Positions 7,286-15,992 of a stretch of 26,540 nt of DNA are shown here, piece after piece. Both the position numbers and the translations under genes were made by a program. Position 1 is the first letter of the stretch. The number at the start of each line of letters is the position of its first letter. The notes beneath the pieces were generated by a model. It saw only the letters and a list, made by a program, of their open reading frames with translations, had not been told where the DNA came from and made no database searches. This DNA comes from Bacteroidales bacterium (GTDB lineage: Bacteria > Bacteroidota > Bacteroidia > Bacteroidales > UBA932): assembly GCA_017429205.1 (NCBI GenBank), contig JAFRPH010000028.1:1-26540 (forward strand). Reading direction: 5' to 3'.

Positions 7286-7993
7286 ATGAACAAGATTGTC
7301 AAAATCCTCGTCGAGATCCTCCTCGCTCTGGCTGCTGTCGGCTGTGTCTACGGTATCTATCGCAGCATCATGAAGCCGGTTAACTTCAACAAGGAAAAGG
7401 CCCGCAGGCAGGAAGTCGCCGTCCAGCGCCTCAAGGACATCCGTACCCTGGAGGTCGCGTTCAAGGGCGTCAACAACCGTTACACGGCGGACATCGACTC
7501 CCTCATCAACTTCTACAACACCGGCAAGATGGACATCATTATGCAGGTGGGTTCCAGCGACGACTCCCTCGCCGTGGAGAACACCAACAAGTACAAGAAT
7601 GACAAGGCCTTCAAGAAGCTCAGCAAGGAGGAACAGAATGCGAAGTTCATGGAGCTCTACCGCAAGGGTGAGAAGCTCGTGTTCTCCATCAGCACCCCGA
7701 TCGCGGTGAAGGACACTCTGTTCAACAACCGCGCCGACTTCTGCGCCGACTCCCTCAAGTACATCCCGTTCTCCGGCAAGCAGCCCGTCCTGACCGACGC
7801 CATCGTCAAGACCGTCTCCGGTGTCCAGGTTCCGCTGTTCGAGGCCCGTATGCCTTGGAAGGCCCTCCTCAAGGGCATGGACAACCAGCTCCGCATCAAC
7901 CTCGACGCCGAGTGCAAGGACCAGAACAGGTACGAAGGCCTGCAGGTCGGTTCCGTCAACCAGCCGAACAACAACGCCGGTAACTGGGAGTAG
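7286..7993 (+). CDS. Membrane-anchored protein of unknown function
   Basis: 235 residues from ATG 7286 to TAG 7993, behind a good promoter. One transmembrane helix lies near the N-terminus (about 5-27, VKILVEILLALAAVGCVYGIY) followed by a basic segment and a charged, probably helical stretch (KEKARRQEVAVQRLKDIRTLEVAF). A mixed alpha/beta region that should face the periplasm comes next, ending in Asn-rich VNQPNNNAGNWE. The Cys at residue 20 is inside the helix and lacks a proper lipobox, so I do not call it a lipoprotein. I do not recognise the family. It lies 9 nt before DUF3822 and rsmD and probably shares their transcript. Codon choice (C or G at third positions) fits the neighbours. Confidence 0.85.
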   Translation: MNKIVKILVEILLALAAVGCVYGIYRSIMKPVNFNKEKARRQEVAVQRLKDIRTLEVAFKGVNNRYTADIDSLINFYNTGKMDIIMQVGSSDDSLAVENTNKYKNDKAFKKLSKEEQNAKFMELYRKGEKLVFSISTPIAVKDTLFNNRADFCADSLKYIPFSGKQPVLTDAIVKTVSGVQVPLFEARMPWKALLKGMDNQLRINLDAECKDQNRYEGLQVGSVNQPNNNAGNWE

Positions 7994-8002
7994 TCCTCCG
8001 CG

Positions 8003-8692
8003 ATGGAAAGTTCGCGCACAACGACTTCGGGAATATCCATTCAAGTCTCCTTGAGTGGATATTCTTTTAAGGTACGGGAGGGTGGCGAAGTCCGCGCTTC
8101 CGGCTGGCTCAGCGCGGACCGTCTCTTCACCACGCCGGAGTTCCAGCGCAGGTACGACGAGGTGGACATCTCCCTCCTCACGCCCAAGTGCACCCTCGTC
8201 CCGGAGTCCTTCTTCCGGCCCGAGGCCGTCCGGACCCTGCTGTCCGACGTGGTCGCGCTCGAGCCGTCCGACGCCACAGGCTATGTCCGCATCCCCGAGC
8301 TCGGGGCCGTCCTGCTGTTCTCCAACTCCATCGGCGAATCTTTGTCCAAAGTCCTCTCCCAGACGGTCTTGTCGGCCTCCGGTGCGTCGGCCCCCGTCCT
8401 TCCGGAGATGTATTACATCCTCAAGGCGCTCCCCGCCTGCGAGGACTATAACAAGGTCGTGGCCTCGTACCGCGACGGCTGGTTGCACCTGGCCGTCGCG
8501 CAGGGCCGGAGCCTGCAGCTCGCGAACGTGTACGCGGCTCCCGACTTCACGACGGCCGAGTATTTCCTGTTCCTCGCCCTGAAGCGTCTCCAGCTGAATC
8601 CGGAGGTCACGACCGTCTGCTTCCGGACCCCCTTGACCTCCGAGGCGGAACTCTCCCTGTACCGCTATTTCAAGGCGGTCGTCGAACTATGA
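8003..8692 (+). CDS. DUF3822 family protein
   Basis: 229 residues, ATG 8003 to TGA 8692, the stop overlapping the rsmD ATG (ATGA). The size and the fixed position directly before rsmD are what I know for DUF3822 in Bacteroidota; the domain itself has no established function. The sequence opens SIQVSLSGYSFKV and later has FSNSIGESLSKVLSQ and ATDFTTAEYFLFLALKRLQLNPE-like elements (the last near residue 178). It suggests an actin/hexokinase-like or small-ligand fold only vaguely, so no reaction is claimed. No signal peptide or membrane segment is seen, so it is cytoplasmic. A 34-nt hairpin overlaps codons 10-21. Confidence 0.8.
   Translation: MESSRTTTSGISIQVSLSGYSFKVREGGEVRASGWLSADRLFTTPEFQRRYDEVDISLLTPKCTLVPESFFRPEAVRTLLSDVVALEPSDATGYVRIPELGAVLLFSNSIGESLSKVLSQTVLSASGASAPVLPEMYYILKALPACEDYNKVVASYRDGWLHLAVAQGRSLQLANVYAAPDFTTAEYFLFLALKRLQLNPEVTTVCFRTPLTSEAELSLYRYFKAVVEL
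8031..8064 (+). promoter_or_regulatory. Strong hairpin inside the DUF3822 5' coding region
   Basis: 15-nt arms (GAATATCCATTCAAG and CTTGAGTGGATATTC) pair completely with one G-U wobble around a TCTC loop, followed at once by TTTT. It looks like a terminator or attenuator but lies 28 nt inside the reading frame, before DUF3822 and rsmD. Confidence 0.55.
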
Positions 8693-9231
8693 GGATCATC
8701 GGTGGACGCCTGAAAGGGAAGACCATCCTGCCTCCCGCGGGATACAAGGCGCGCCCGACCACGGACTTCGCCCGCGAGGGCCTGTTCAACGTCCTGGACA
8801 ACGAATACGAATTCGAGGACCTCAAGGTGCTGGACCTCTTCGGAGGGACCGGCGCCATCTCCTTCGAGTTTGCCTCCCGCGGCGCCTCCCGCGTGTACTG
8901 CGTGGAGATGGTGCGCGAGAACGCCTCGTTCATCAAGACTGAGGCACAGCGCCTGGGCCTCACCAACGTGACGATGGTCCGGGACAACGTCTTCGACTTC
9001 CTCCCCATCTGTCGGGAGAAGTTCGACATCATTTTCGCGGATCCGCCCTACGCCCTGGAGAACCTGGAGTCCATTCCGGACCGGGTTTTCGAGCAGGACA
9101 TCCTCCATCCCGGCTGCTACTTCATCCTGGAGCACGGCGGGGAGCACTCCTTCCGGGAGCACCCCCGCTTCAAGAAGGAGAAGGTGTACGGCCGGGTGCA
9201 TTTCACGTTTTTCGAACAAACGGAAGATTAG
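8689..9231 (+). CDS. rsmD: 16S rRNA (guanine966-N2)-methyltransferase RsmD
   Basis: 180 residues, ATG 8689 to TAG 9231. RsmD methylates N2 of G966 in 16S rRNA using S-adenosylmethionine. The N-terminal MRIIGGRLKG and ARPTTDFAREGLFNVL are the family signature. The SAM-binding motif is LDLFGGTG (48-54), the acidic strand ends VYCVE, and the catalytic motif is ADPPYA (DPPY 118-121), typical for N-methylation of guanine. Length is normal. It overlaps DUF3822 by four bases and is 8 nt from cstA, consistent with one transcript. Confidence 0.95.
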   Translation: MRIIGGRLKGKTILPPAGYKARPTTDFAREGLFNVLDNEYEFEDLKVLDLFGGTGAISFEFASRGASRVYCVEMVRENASFIKTEAQRLGLTNVTMVRDNVFDFLPICREKFDIIFADPPYALENLESIPDRVFEQDILHPGCYFILEHGGEHSFREHPRFKKEKVYGRVHFTFFEQTED

Positions 9232-9239
9232 CATAGCCT

Positions 9240-10706
9240 ATGTTCTCATTCCTGATCAGCGTGGCCGCGCTCGTCGTCGGCTATCTTTTGTACGGGTCTT
9301 TCGTGGACCGGGTCTTCGGTCCCAATCCGAACCTGGTGACGCCGGCCGTGTCCAAGGCCGACAACGTGGACTTCATCGCGATGCCCGCGTGGAAAGTGTA
9401 TATGATCCAGTTCCTGAACATCGCCGGGACCGGGCCCATCTTCGGCGCCATCATGGGCGCGAAGTTCGGGCCGTCGGCCTACCTGTGGATCGTCTTCGGC
9501 TGCATCTTCGCGGGCGCCGTCCACGACTACCTGTCCGGCATGCTCTCCGTCCGGCACGGCGGAGCGGGCTATCCCGTCCTCGTGGGCCGGTACCTGGGTG
9601 AGACGACCAAGAAGGTGATGCTCGTGTTCTCCGTCCTGCTCCTGCTGATGGTCGGCGCCGTGTTCGTGTACAGCCCGGCGGTCATCCTGGGCGGCATGGC
9701 GGGCGACGGCGGCCAGTGGTCGGTGATGACCTGGGTCTTTGTCGTGTTCGCCTACTACATCGTGGCGACGCTCCTGCCCATCGACAAGATCATCGGCCGG
9801 ATCTATCCGGTGTTCGCGGCGGCCCTGCTGTTCATGGCGGTGGCCCTGATGGTGTGCCTCCTCATCAAGTGGCCGTCCCTGCCCGAATTCTGGCAGGGGC
9901 TGCAGAACCGCGGCCCGTCCGTGGGCATCGAGGGACAGCCCATCTTCCCTTGCCTGTTCATCACGATCGCCTGCGGCGCCGTGAGCGGCTTCCACGCCAC
10001 TCAGAGCCCGCTGATGGCCCGATGCATCACCAACGAGAAGCTCGGCCGGCCCATCTTCTACGGAGCGATGGTCACGGAAGGCCTGGTCGCCCTGATCTGG
10101 GCGGCGGTCTCCTCGTATTTCTTCTTCGACGGCGGCGCGGCCGAGGTCGGTTCCGACCTCACGGCGGCGGCCCCCGTCGTGGTGACGAAGGTCTCCCAGA
10201 GCTGGCTCGGCGTGCTGGGCGGCATCCTGGCCCTGCTTGGCGTCGTCGCGGCGCCCATCACCAGCGGCGACACGGCGTTCCGCAGCGCCCGGCTCATCAT
10301 CGCCGACTTTCTGCACCTGGACCAGGGGCCGATGCGCAAGCGCCTCTACATCGCCGTCCCGCTTTTCGTCCTGTCGGGCCTCCTCCTGTGGTACAACATC
10401 GCCGATTCGAACGGGTTCAACGTCATCTGGCGCTACTTCGGCTGGGCGAACCAGACGCTCTCCGTGTTCATGTTCTGGACCGCGACCGTCTACCTGGTCC
10501 GCAACAAGCCGGGCCTGTACTACCTGATCGCCCTGATCCCTGCCCTTTTCATGACGTCCGTGTGCACGACGTTCATCCTCGTGGACAAGATCGGCCTGGG
10601 CCTTCCCGTGGCCACGATTCCGTGGATCGCCCTCGGCACATTTGCCATTTCGGCAATTCTTTTCTATCTTTGGAAATATCGTAAAAAAACAGATAGCCAT
10701 GCTTGA
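9240..10706 (+). CDS. cstA: CstA-family carbon starvation/peptide-pyruvate transporter (short form)
   Basis: 488 residues, very hydrophobic, with more than ten transmembrane helices, in the inner membrane. CstA (PF02554) blocks are present: [86 protein letters not shown] and [14 protein letters not shown]. The length matches the short Bacteroidota/clostridial form rather than the roughly 700-residue E. coli CstA. In E. coli, family members import peptides or pyruvate; the substrate here is inferred. The last 40 bases contain the promoter of the next gene, whose ATG precedes the cstA TGA (8-nt overlap). Confidence 0.92.
   Translation: MFSFLISVAALVVGYLLYGSFVDRVFGPNPNLVTPAVSKADNVDFIAMPAWKVYMIQFLNIAGTGPIFGAIMGAKFGPSAYLWIVFGCIFAGAVHDYLSGMLSVRHGGAGYPVLVGRYLGETTKKVMLVFSVLLLLMVGAVFVYSPAVILGGMAGDGGQWSVMTWVFVVFAYYIVATLLPIDKIIGRIYPVFAAALLFMAVALMVCLLIKWPSLPEFWQGLQNRGPSVGIEGQPIFPCLFITIACGAVSGFHATQSPLMARCITNEKLGRPIFYGAMVTEGLVALIWAAVSSYFFFDGGAAEVGSDLTAAAPVVVTKVSQSWLGVLGGILALLGVVAAPITSGDTAFRSARLIIADFLHLDQGPMRKRLYIAVPLFVLSGLLLWYNIADSNGFNVIWRYFGWANQTLSVFMFWTATVYLVRNKPGLYYLIALIPALFMTSVCTTFILVDKIGLGLPVATIPWIALGTFAISAILFYLWKYRKKTDSHA
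10641..10672 (+). promoter_or_regulatory. Full-consensus promoter inside the end of cstA
   Basis: TTTG at 10641-10644, a 20-nt spacer, then TATCTTTG at 10665-10672. This is the best match to the Bacteroidota -33/-7 promoter in the window and lies 26 nt before the ATPase start at 10699, so that gene can be transcribed independently of cstA. Confidence 0.7.
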
Positions 10707-12324
10707 TAAAGAACGCGGGCTGTACGTAGCCCACTCCGCCAACGGCCCGATCTCCATCGTCGGCAAGATGGCGAACCGCCACGGCCTCATCGCCGGCGCC
10801 ACCGGCACCGGCAAGACCGTCACCCTGCAGGTGCTGGCCGAAACCTTCTGCCAGGCCGGCGTGCCGTGCTTCATGGCCGACATGAAGGGCGACCTGAGCG
10901 GCATCAGCCAGGTGGGCAAGCTCTCCGGTTTCATCCAGAAGCGCCTGCCTGAATTCGGCATCGAGGACCCGCAGTTCCAGAGCTGCCCCGTCCGCTTCTT
11001 CGACGTCTACGGCGAGCAGGGCCATCCGATGCGCTCGACCATCTCCAACATGGGCCCGGACCTGCTGGGCCGCCTGATGGAGCTGAACGAGACGCAGACC
11101 GGCGTCCTGAACATCGTCTTCAAGATCGCCGACGACAACGGCCTCCTGCTGGATGACTTGAAGGACCTCCGCGCCATGCTCAATTTCGTGGGCAAAAACG
11201 CGGCGGAATTCACCACCCAGTACGGCAACGTGTCCGCGGCCTCCATCGGCGCCATCCAGCGCGCCCTCCTGGGCCTGGAGAACCAGGGAGCCGACCTGTT
11301 CTTCGGCCGTCCTTCCTTCGACATCTTCGACCTCCTCCAGTGCGAGGGCGGGAAGGGCGTGATGAACGTCCTGGCCGCCGACAAGCTGATGCTCAAGCCG
11401 AAGCTCTACTCGACCTTCCTCCTCTGGCTGCTGTCCGAACTGTACAGCACCCTCCCGGAGGTCGGCGACATGGACCTTCCCAAGCTCGTCTTCTTCTTCG
11501 ACGAGGCGCACATGCTCTTCGAGGACACCTCCAAGGCCCTGACCTCCAAGATCGAGCAGGTCATCCGCCTCATCCGCTCCAAGGGCGTGGGCATCTACTT
11601 CGTCACCCAGAGCCCGACCGACATCCCCGAGAACATCCTCGGCCAGCTCGGCAACCGGGTCCAGCACGCCCTCCGCGCCTATACCCCCAAGGACCAGAAG
11701 GCCGTCAAGGTCGCCGCGGAAACCTTCCGGGCGAACCCCGCCTTCGACACCTACGAAGCCATCCTCCAGCTGGAGACCGGCGAAGCCCTCGTCTCCTTCC
11801 TGGACGAGAAGGGCGCCCCGTCGATGGTCGAACGCGCGAAGATCCTCTTCCCGCTGAGCCAGATCGGCGCCATCACCGAGGACCAGCGCGCCCTGATCAT
11901 CAAGCAGTCCCGCCTCTGGGGCCGTTACGACAAGGTCGACGACCGCGAGAGCGCCTATGAGATCCTCGTCGCCGCCACGGCGGAGGCCGAGCGCCAGAAG
12001 GCCGAACTCGAGGCGCAGAAGGAGGCCGAGAAGCAGGCCGCCCTCGAGGCCAAGGAACAGGCCCGGCTCGAAAAGGAGCAGGCGAAGGCGGAGAAGGAGC
12101 AGGCCAAGAAAAAGAAGAACAGCATCGCCTCCAAGGTCCTGAAGTCCGTGATCACCGCCGTGACCGGCGTCGTCGCCGCTTCCGTGGCCGACTCCGTGAC
12201 CGGCACCAAGAAGAAGAGCGGCACGTCCACGACCAAGAAGGCGGTCCAGAAGGCCACCAAGTCTGCGACCAACACCATCACCAAAGAACTCACAAGGAGC
12301 ATCCTGGGGAACCTCATCAAATAG
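10699..12324 (+). CDS. HerA-like ATPase, DUF853 family
   Basis: 541 residues from ATG 10699 ([10 protein letters not shown]), chosen because it follows a consensus promoter by 26 nt; it overlaps the cstA stop by 8 nt. Walker A is GATGTGKT (33-40) and Walker B is [12 protein letters not shown] (around 265). [38 protein letters not shown] is the typical HerA/FtsK-superfamily sensor region of DUF853. A highly charged Ala/Glu/Lys coiled coil (about 424-475) precedes a C-terminal hydrophobic-then-basic tail. DUF853 proteins are predicted hexameric DNA-associated ATPases of uncertain role; DNA pumping or translocation is inference. A stem spans its TAG stop. Confidence 0.9.
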   Translation: MLDKERGLYVAHSANGPISIVGKMANRHGLIAGATGTGKTVTLQVLAETFCQAGVPCFMADMKGDLSGISQVGKLSGFIQKRLPEFGIEDPQFQSCPVRFFDVYGEQGHPMRSTISNMGPDLLGRLMELNETQTGVLNIVFKIADDNGLLLDDLKDLRAMLNFVGKNAAEFTTQYGNVSAASIGAIQRALLGLENQGADLFFGRPSFDIFDLLQCEGGKGVMNVLAADKLMLKPKLYSTFLLWLLSELYSTLPEVGDMDLPKLVFFFDEAHMLFEDTSKALTSKIEQVIRLIRSKGVGIYFVTQSPTDIPENILGQLGNRVQHALRAYTPKDQKAVKVAAETFRANPAFDTYEAILQLETGEALVSFLDEKGAPSMVERAKILFPLSQIGAITEDQRALIIKQSRLWGRYDKVDDRESAYEILVAATAEAERQKAELEAQKEAEKQAALEAKEQARLEKEQAKAEKEQAKKKKNSIASKVLKSVITAVTGVVAASVADSVTGTKKKSGTSTTKKAVQKATKSATNTITKELTRSILGNLIK

Positions 12325-12333
12325 GGGTTCCCC
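12306..12333 (+). other. 8-bp stem spanning the DUF853 stop codon
   Basis: GGGGAACC (12306-12313) and GGTTCCCC (12326-12333) are perfect complements with a 12-nt loop that contains the TAG. There is no T-run after it, so it is a weak terminator at best. It may be an RNA-processing or stability structure before etfB. Confidence 0.35.
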
Positions 12334-12367
12334 ATTTCCCCCATTGTACTGAAACCTGAATCCTGAC

Positions 12368-13237
12368 ATGACTTTGAAAATCGTTGTCCTGGCCAAGCAA
12401 GTCCCGGACACCCGCAACGTGGGCAAAGACGCCATGACGGCCGAAGGAACCGTGAACCGCGCCGCCCTGCCCGCCATCTTCAATCCCGACGACCTGAACG
12501 CCCTGGAGCAGGCCCTCCGCCTGAAAGAACAGAATCCGGGCTCGACCGTAGCCATCCTGACGATGGGTCCGCCCCGCGCAGGAGAAATCATCCGCCAAGG
12601 CCTCTACCGCGGGGCCGACACCGGCTACCTGCTCACCGACCGGCTCTTCGCCGGCGCCGACACCCTCGCCACTTCCTACGCGCTCGCGACCGCCATCCGC
12701 AAGATCGGCGGCGTGGACCTTGTCCTCGGCGGCCGCCAGGCCATCGACGGCGACACGGCCCAGGTGGGCCCGCAGGTCGCCGAGAAGCTGGGCATGACGC
12801 AAGTCACCTACGCCCAGGAGATTCTCGACGTGAAGGACGGCAAAGCGACCATCCTCCGTTCCATCGACGGCGGTGTCGAAACCGTCGAAGCCCCGCTTCC
12901 GCTCGTGGTCACCGTCAACGGCACCGCGGCGCCCTGCCGCCCGCAGAACGTGCGGCTCGTGATGAAATACAAGTGGGCGACCTGCCCTTCCGAGCGCCCG
13001 GAGAACGACCCGCACGCCGCGCTCTACGCGGAACGCCCGTACCTGACCCTCACCCAGTGGACCGTGGCCGATGTGGACGGAGACCCGTCCCAGTGCGGCT
13101 TCGCCGGCTCGCCGACCCGCGTGAAGACGGTGCAGAACATCGTCTTCCAGGCCAAGGAGAGCAAGACCCTCACCGCCTCCGACGCGGATGTCGAAGGCCT
13201 GGTGCAGGAACTCATCAGTGAAAAGATCATCGGCTAA
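12368..13237 (+). CDS. etfB: Electron transfer flavoprotein beta subunit (bifurcating-type signature)
   Basis: 289 residues, ATG 12368 to TAA 13237. EtfB binds AMP or a second FAD and, with EtfA, moves electrons between acyl-CoA dehydrogenase and another carrier. The N-terminus VVLAKQVPDT, then TVNRAALPAIFNPDDLNALEQAL, and GGRQAIDGDTAQVGPQVAEKLG (about 117-138) are the family landmarks. KQVPDT with AIDGDTAQVGPQ is the version I associate with anaerobic/bifurcating Etfs rather than mitochondrial ones (KRVIDY). etfA follows after 4 nt and the dehydrogenase after that, so the three products probably form one complex. No clear -7 box is seen in the 43-nt gap before it. Confidence 0.95.
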   Translation: MTLKIVVLAKQVPDTRNVGKDAMTAEGTVNRAALPAIFNPDDLNALEQALRLKEQNPGSTVAILTMGPPRAGEIIRQGLYRGADTGYLLTDRLFAGADTLATSYALATAIRKIGGVDLVLGGRQAIDGDTAQVGPQVAEKLGMTQVTYAQEILDVKDGKATILRSIDGGVETVEAPLPLVVTVNGTAAPCRPQNVRLVMKYKWATCPSERPENDPHAALYAERPYLTLTQWTVADVDGDPSQCGFAGSPTRVKTVQNIVFQAKESKTLTASDADVEGLVQELISEKIIG

Positions 13238-13241
13238 GACT

Positions 13242-14264
13242 ATGGATAACGTATTCGTATATTGCGAGATCGAGGGCACGGTCGTGGCCGAGGTCTCCCA
13301 GGAACTCCTGACCAAGGGCCGCAAGCTCGCCGACGAACTGGGCGTGGAACTGCACGCCGTGGTGGCCGGCACCGGCATCAAGGGTGCCGTGGAGTCCCAG
13401 ATCCTCCCGTACGGGGTGGACAAGCTTTTTGTATTCGACGGGAAGGACCTGTTCCCCTACACGTCCGCGCCCCACACCGATATTCTCGTGAACCTCTTCC
13501 AGGAGGAGAAACCGCAGATCTGCCTGATGGGCGCGACCGTCATCGGCCGGGACCTGGGCCCTCGCGTGTCCTCTTCCCTCACCAGCGGCCTCACCGCCGA
13601 CTGCACGCAGCTCGAGATCGGCGATTTCGACGATGTCAAGACCGGGAAGTCCTACAAGAACCTCCTGTACCAGATCCGTCCCGCTTTCGGCGGCAACATC
13701 GTGGCTACCATCGTGAACCCGGACCATCGCCCGCAGATGGCGACCGTCCGTTCCGGCGTCATGCAGAAGGCGCTGTACGCGGGCAAGGCCCGCGGGGAAG
13801 TGGTCTATCCCGAAGTGGACCGCTATGTGAGCCCGGAAGCCTATGTCGTGAAGGTCCTGGACCATCACGTGGAGGCCGCCAAGCACAACCTCAAGGGTGC
13901 GTCCATCGTCGTTTCCGGCGGTTACGGCATGGGCTCCAAGGAGGGATTCCAGATGCTGTTCGACCTGGCGAAGGTCCTCCACGCCGAGGTGGGCGCCAGC
14001 CGCGCCGCCGTGGATGCCGGCTTCTGCGACGCGGACCGGCAGATCGGCCAGACCGGCGTGACCGTCCATCCGAAGGTGTACATCGCCTGCGGCATCAGCG
14101 GCCAGATCCAGCACATCGCCGGCATGCAGGACAGCAGCATCATCATCAGCGTGAACAGCGACCCCGACGCCCCCATCAACAAGATCGCGGACTACGTGAT
14201 CGTGGGCACGGTGGAGGAAGTGATCCCGAAGCTCATCAAGTATTACAAGAAAAACAGCAAGTAA
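13242..14264 (+). CDS. etfA: Electron transfer flavoprotein alpha subunit
   Basis: 340 residues. The start MDNVFVYCEIEG at 13242 is chosen because it begins the first strand of the EtfA fold, 4 nt after etfB; the in-frame extension upstream reads through etfB. The C-terminal FAD domain is intact: VVSGGYGMGSKEGFQML, LHAEVGASRAAVDAGF, RQIGQTGVTVHPKVYIACGISGQIQHIAGMQDS, VNSDPDAPINKIADYVIVGTVEEVIP. These residues bind the electron-transferring FAD. It ends TAA 3 nt before the acyl-CoA dehydrogenase, giving a tight etfB-etfA-acd order, as known for the short-chain dehydrogenase cluster of Porphyromonas. Confidence 0.95.
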   Translation: MDNVFVYCEIEGTVVAEVSQELLTKGRKLADELGVELHAVVAGTGIKGAVESQILPYGVDKLFVFDGKDLFPYTSAPHTDILVNLFQEEKPQICLMGATVIGRDLGPRVSSSLTSGLTADCTQLEIGDFDDVKTGKSYKNLLYQIRPAFGGNIVATIVNPDHRPQMATVRSGVMQKALYAGKARGEVVYPEVDRYVSPEAYVVKVLDHHVEAAKHNLKGASIVVSGGYGMGSKEGFQMLFDLAKVLHAEVGASRAAVDAGFCDADRQIGQTGVTVHPKVYIACGISGQIQHIAGMQDSSIIISVNSDPDAPINKIADYVIVGTVEEVIPKLIKYYKKNSK

Positions 14265-14267
14265 GCC

Positions 14268-15983
14268 ATGGCCAACTACTATACCGACCATCCCGAAATC
14301 GCCTTCTATCTGCAGCATCCCCTGATGCGCCGGATCGTGGAGCTTCGGGAAAAGGGATTCGCCGACAAGGACCTGTATCCGGAGGCGCCCGTAGACTATG
14401 AAGACTGCATCGAAAACTACAAACGCATCCTGGAAGTGGTGGGTGACATCACCGCCAACATCGTCGCCCCGAACTCCGAGAGCGTGGACCTGGAAGGTCC
14501 GCACCTCGAGAACGGGCGGATGTTCTACGCTTCCAAGACCGTGGAGAACATGGAGGCGATGCGCAAGGCCGGCCTCACCGGCGTCGCGCAGCCGCGCCGC
14601 TACGGCGGCCTGAACCTCCCGAACGTCGTGTTCAGCATGTGCTCCGAACTGGTGAGCGCGGCGGACGCCTCGTTCCAGAACATCTGGAGCCTGCAGAGCT
14701 GCGCCGACACCCTGTACGAGTTCGGCTCCGAGGAGCAGCGGCAGAAGTTCCTCCCGCGCATCTGCGCCGGAGAGACGATGTCGATGGACCTCACCGAGCC
14801 CGATGCCGGGTCGGACCTGCAGCGCGTGATGCTCAAGGCGACGTGGAGCGAGGAGCAGGGCTGCTGGCTGCTGAACGGCGTGAAGCGGTTCATCACCAAC
14901 GGCGACTCCGACATCCACCTCGTCCTCGCCCGCAGCGAAGAGGGGACCCGCGACGGCCGCGGCCTGTCGATGTTCATCTATGACAAGCGCCAGGGCGGTG
15001 TGGACGTGCGCCACATCGAGCACAAGCTGGGCATCCACGGATCGCCGACCTGCGAACTTACCTACAAGAACGCCCGCGCCGAACTCTGCGGCAGCACCCG
15101 TCTCGGCCTGATCAAGTACGTGATGGCCCTGATGAACGGCGCCCGCCTGGGCATCGGCGCCCAGTCCACCGGCCTGAGCCAGGAAGCCTTCAACGAGGCG
15201 GCCCGGTACGCTTCCGAGCGCGCCCAGTTCGGCCAGACCATCGACCATTTCCCGGGCGTGTACGACATGCTTAGCCGGATGAAGGCGAAGCTGGACGCCA
15301 GCCGCGCCCTGCTCTACCACACCGCCGCCCACGTGGACGTGTACAAGTGCCTGGAGGACATCCAGCGCGACCGCACACTGACGGGGGAGGAGCGCGCCGA
15401 AATGAAGAAATACAGCCGCCTGGCCGATGCTTTCACACCCCTTTGCAAGGGAATGAGCTCCGAGTATGCGAACCAGAACGCCTTCGACTGCGTCTCCGTC
15501 CACGGCGGTTCCGGCTTCATCATGGAGTACAAGTGCCAGCGCCTGATGCGTGACGCGCGCATCTTCAACATCTATGAGGGAACGACCCAGCTCCAGGTCG
15601 TGGCGGCCGTCCGCTACATCACGAACGGCGCCTACTCGGAGATCATCCGGGGCCTGCTCGCCGAACCCGTCTCGGCGGAGATGGAGCCGCTCCGCGCCCG
15701 CGTCGCGGCCCTCGCCGACATCTACGACGAGAGCATCGCGGCCGTCAAGGCCTTCGAGAACCAGGAAGTGCTGGATTTCCTCGCCCGTCGCCTGTATGAC
15801 ATGACCGGCGAGATCGTGATGGCCCTCCTGCTGCAGCGGGACGCCACGGCGGCGCCGGAACTCTTCGCGAAGTCCGCCCGCGTGATGACGCAGATGGCCG
15901 AGGAAACGGTGAATGGAAAGAGCGCGTACATTCGCGCGTTCAAGGCCTCCGACCTCGCCGCTTTCCGCGTCGTGGAGGCGTAG
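14268..15983 (+). CDS. Acyl-CoA dehydrogenase, long form with extra C-terminal domain
   Basis: 571 residues, ATG 14268 to TAG 15983. The enzyme oxidises, or with bifurcating Etf reduces, the C2-C3 bond of an acyl-CoA. Seen in order: an N-terminal helical domain, MDLTEPDAGSDLQRVMLKA (FAD/substrate region), VKRFITNGDSDIHLVLAR, HKLGIHGSPTCELTYKNARAEL, RYASERAQFGQTIDHFPGV, VHGGSGFIMEYKCQRLMRDARIFNIYEGTTQLQVV. The catalytic base is Glu437 in IYEGTTQ. A charged insert (about 355-390) and a roughly 125-residue C-terminal helical domain (PF12806-like) make it longer than the 380-residue butyryl-CoA dehydrogenases. Chain length is therefore uncertain; a short-chain substrate is inferred from its Etf and CoA-transferase neighbours. 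Confidence 0.93.
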   Translation: MANYYTDHPEIAFYLQHPLMRRIVELREKGFADKDLYPEAPVDYEDCIENYKRILEVVGDITANIVAPNSESVDLEGPHLENGRMFYASKTVENMEAMRKAGLTGVAQPRRYGGLNLPNVVFSMCSELVSAADASFQNIWSLQSCADTLYEFGSEEQRQKFLPRICAGETMSMDLTEPDAGSDLQRVMLKATWSEEQGCWLLNGVKRFITNGDSDIHLVLARSEEGTRDGRGLSMFIYDKRQGGVDVRHIEHKLGIHGSPTCELTYKNARAELCGSTRLGLIKYVMALMNGARLGIGAQSTGLSQEAFNEAARYASERAQFGQTIDHFPGVYDMLSRMKAKLDASRALLYHTAAHVDVYKCLEDIQRDRTLTGEERAEMKKYSRLADAFTPLCKGMSSEYANQNAFDCVSVHGGSGFIMEYKCQRLMRDARIFNIYEGTTQLQVVAAVRYITNGAYSEIIRGLLAEPVSAEMEPLRARVAALADIYDESIAAVKAFENQEVLDFLARRLYDMTGEIVMALLLQRDATAAPELFAKSARVMTQMAEETVNGKSAYIRAFKASDLAAFRVVEA

Positions 15984-15992
15984 AACCTTCTT

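Noticed and set aside
7286..7993. Lipoprotein call for the membrane-anchored unknown because of its Cys near residue 20
   Set aside because: The residues before the Cys (AAVG) are near a lipobox but the hydrophobic segment continues beyond it, which suits a transmembrane helix better.
12344..12355. TTGTACTGAAA shared between the etfB and fabF leaders (also near 21877)
   Set aside because: A single 11-nt match without symmetry or a consistent distance to the start codon; could be chance.
13227..15503. A 758-codon open frame on the minus strand opposite etfA and the acyl-CoA dehydrogenase
   Set aside because: Its product is His/Val/Ala/Gly-rich with no recognisable domain. It is a mirror of strongly conserved genes in GC-rich DNA, which commonly leaves antisense frames open.
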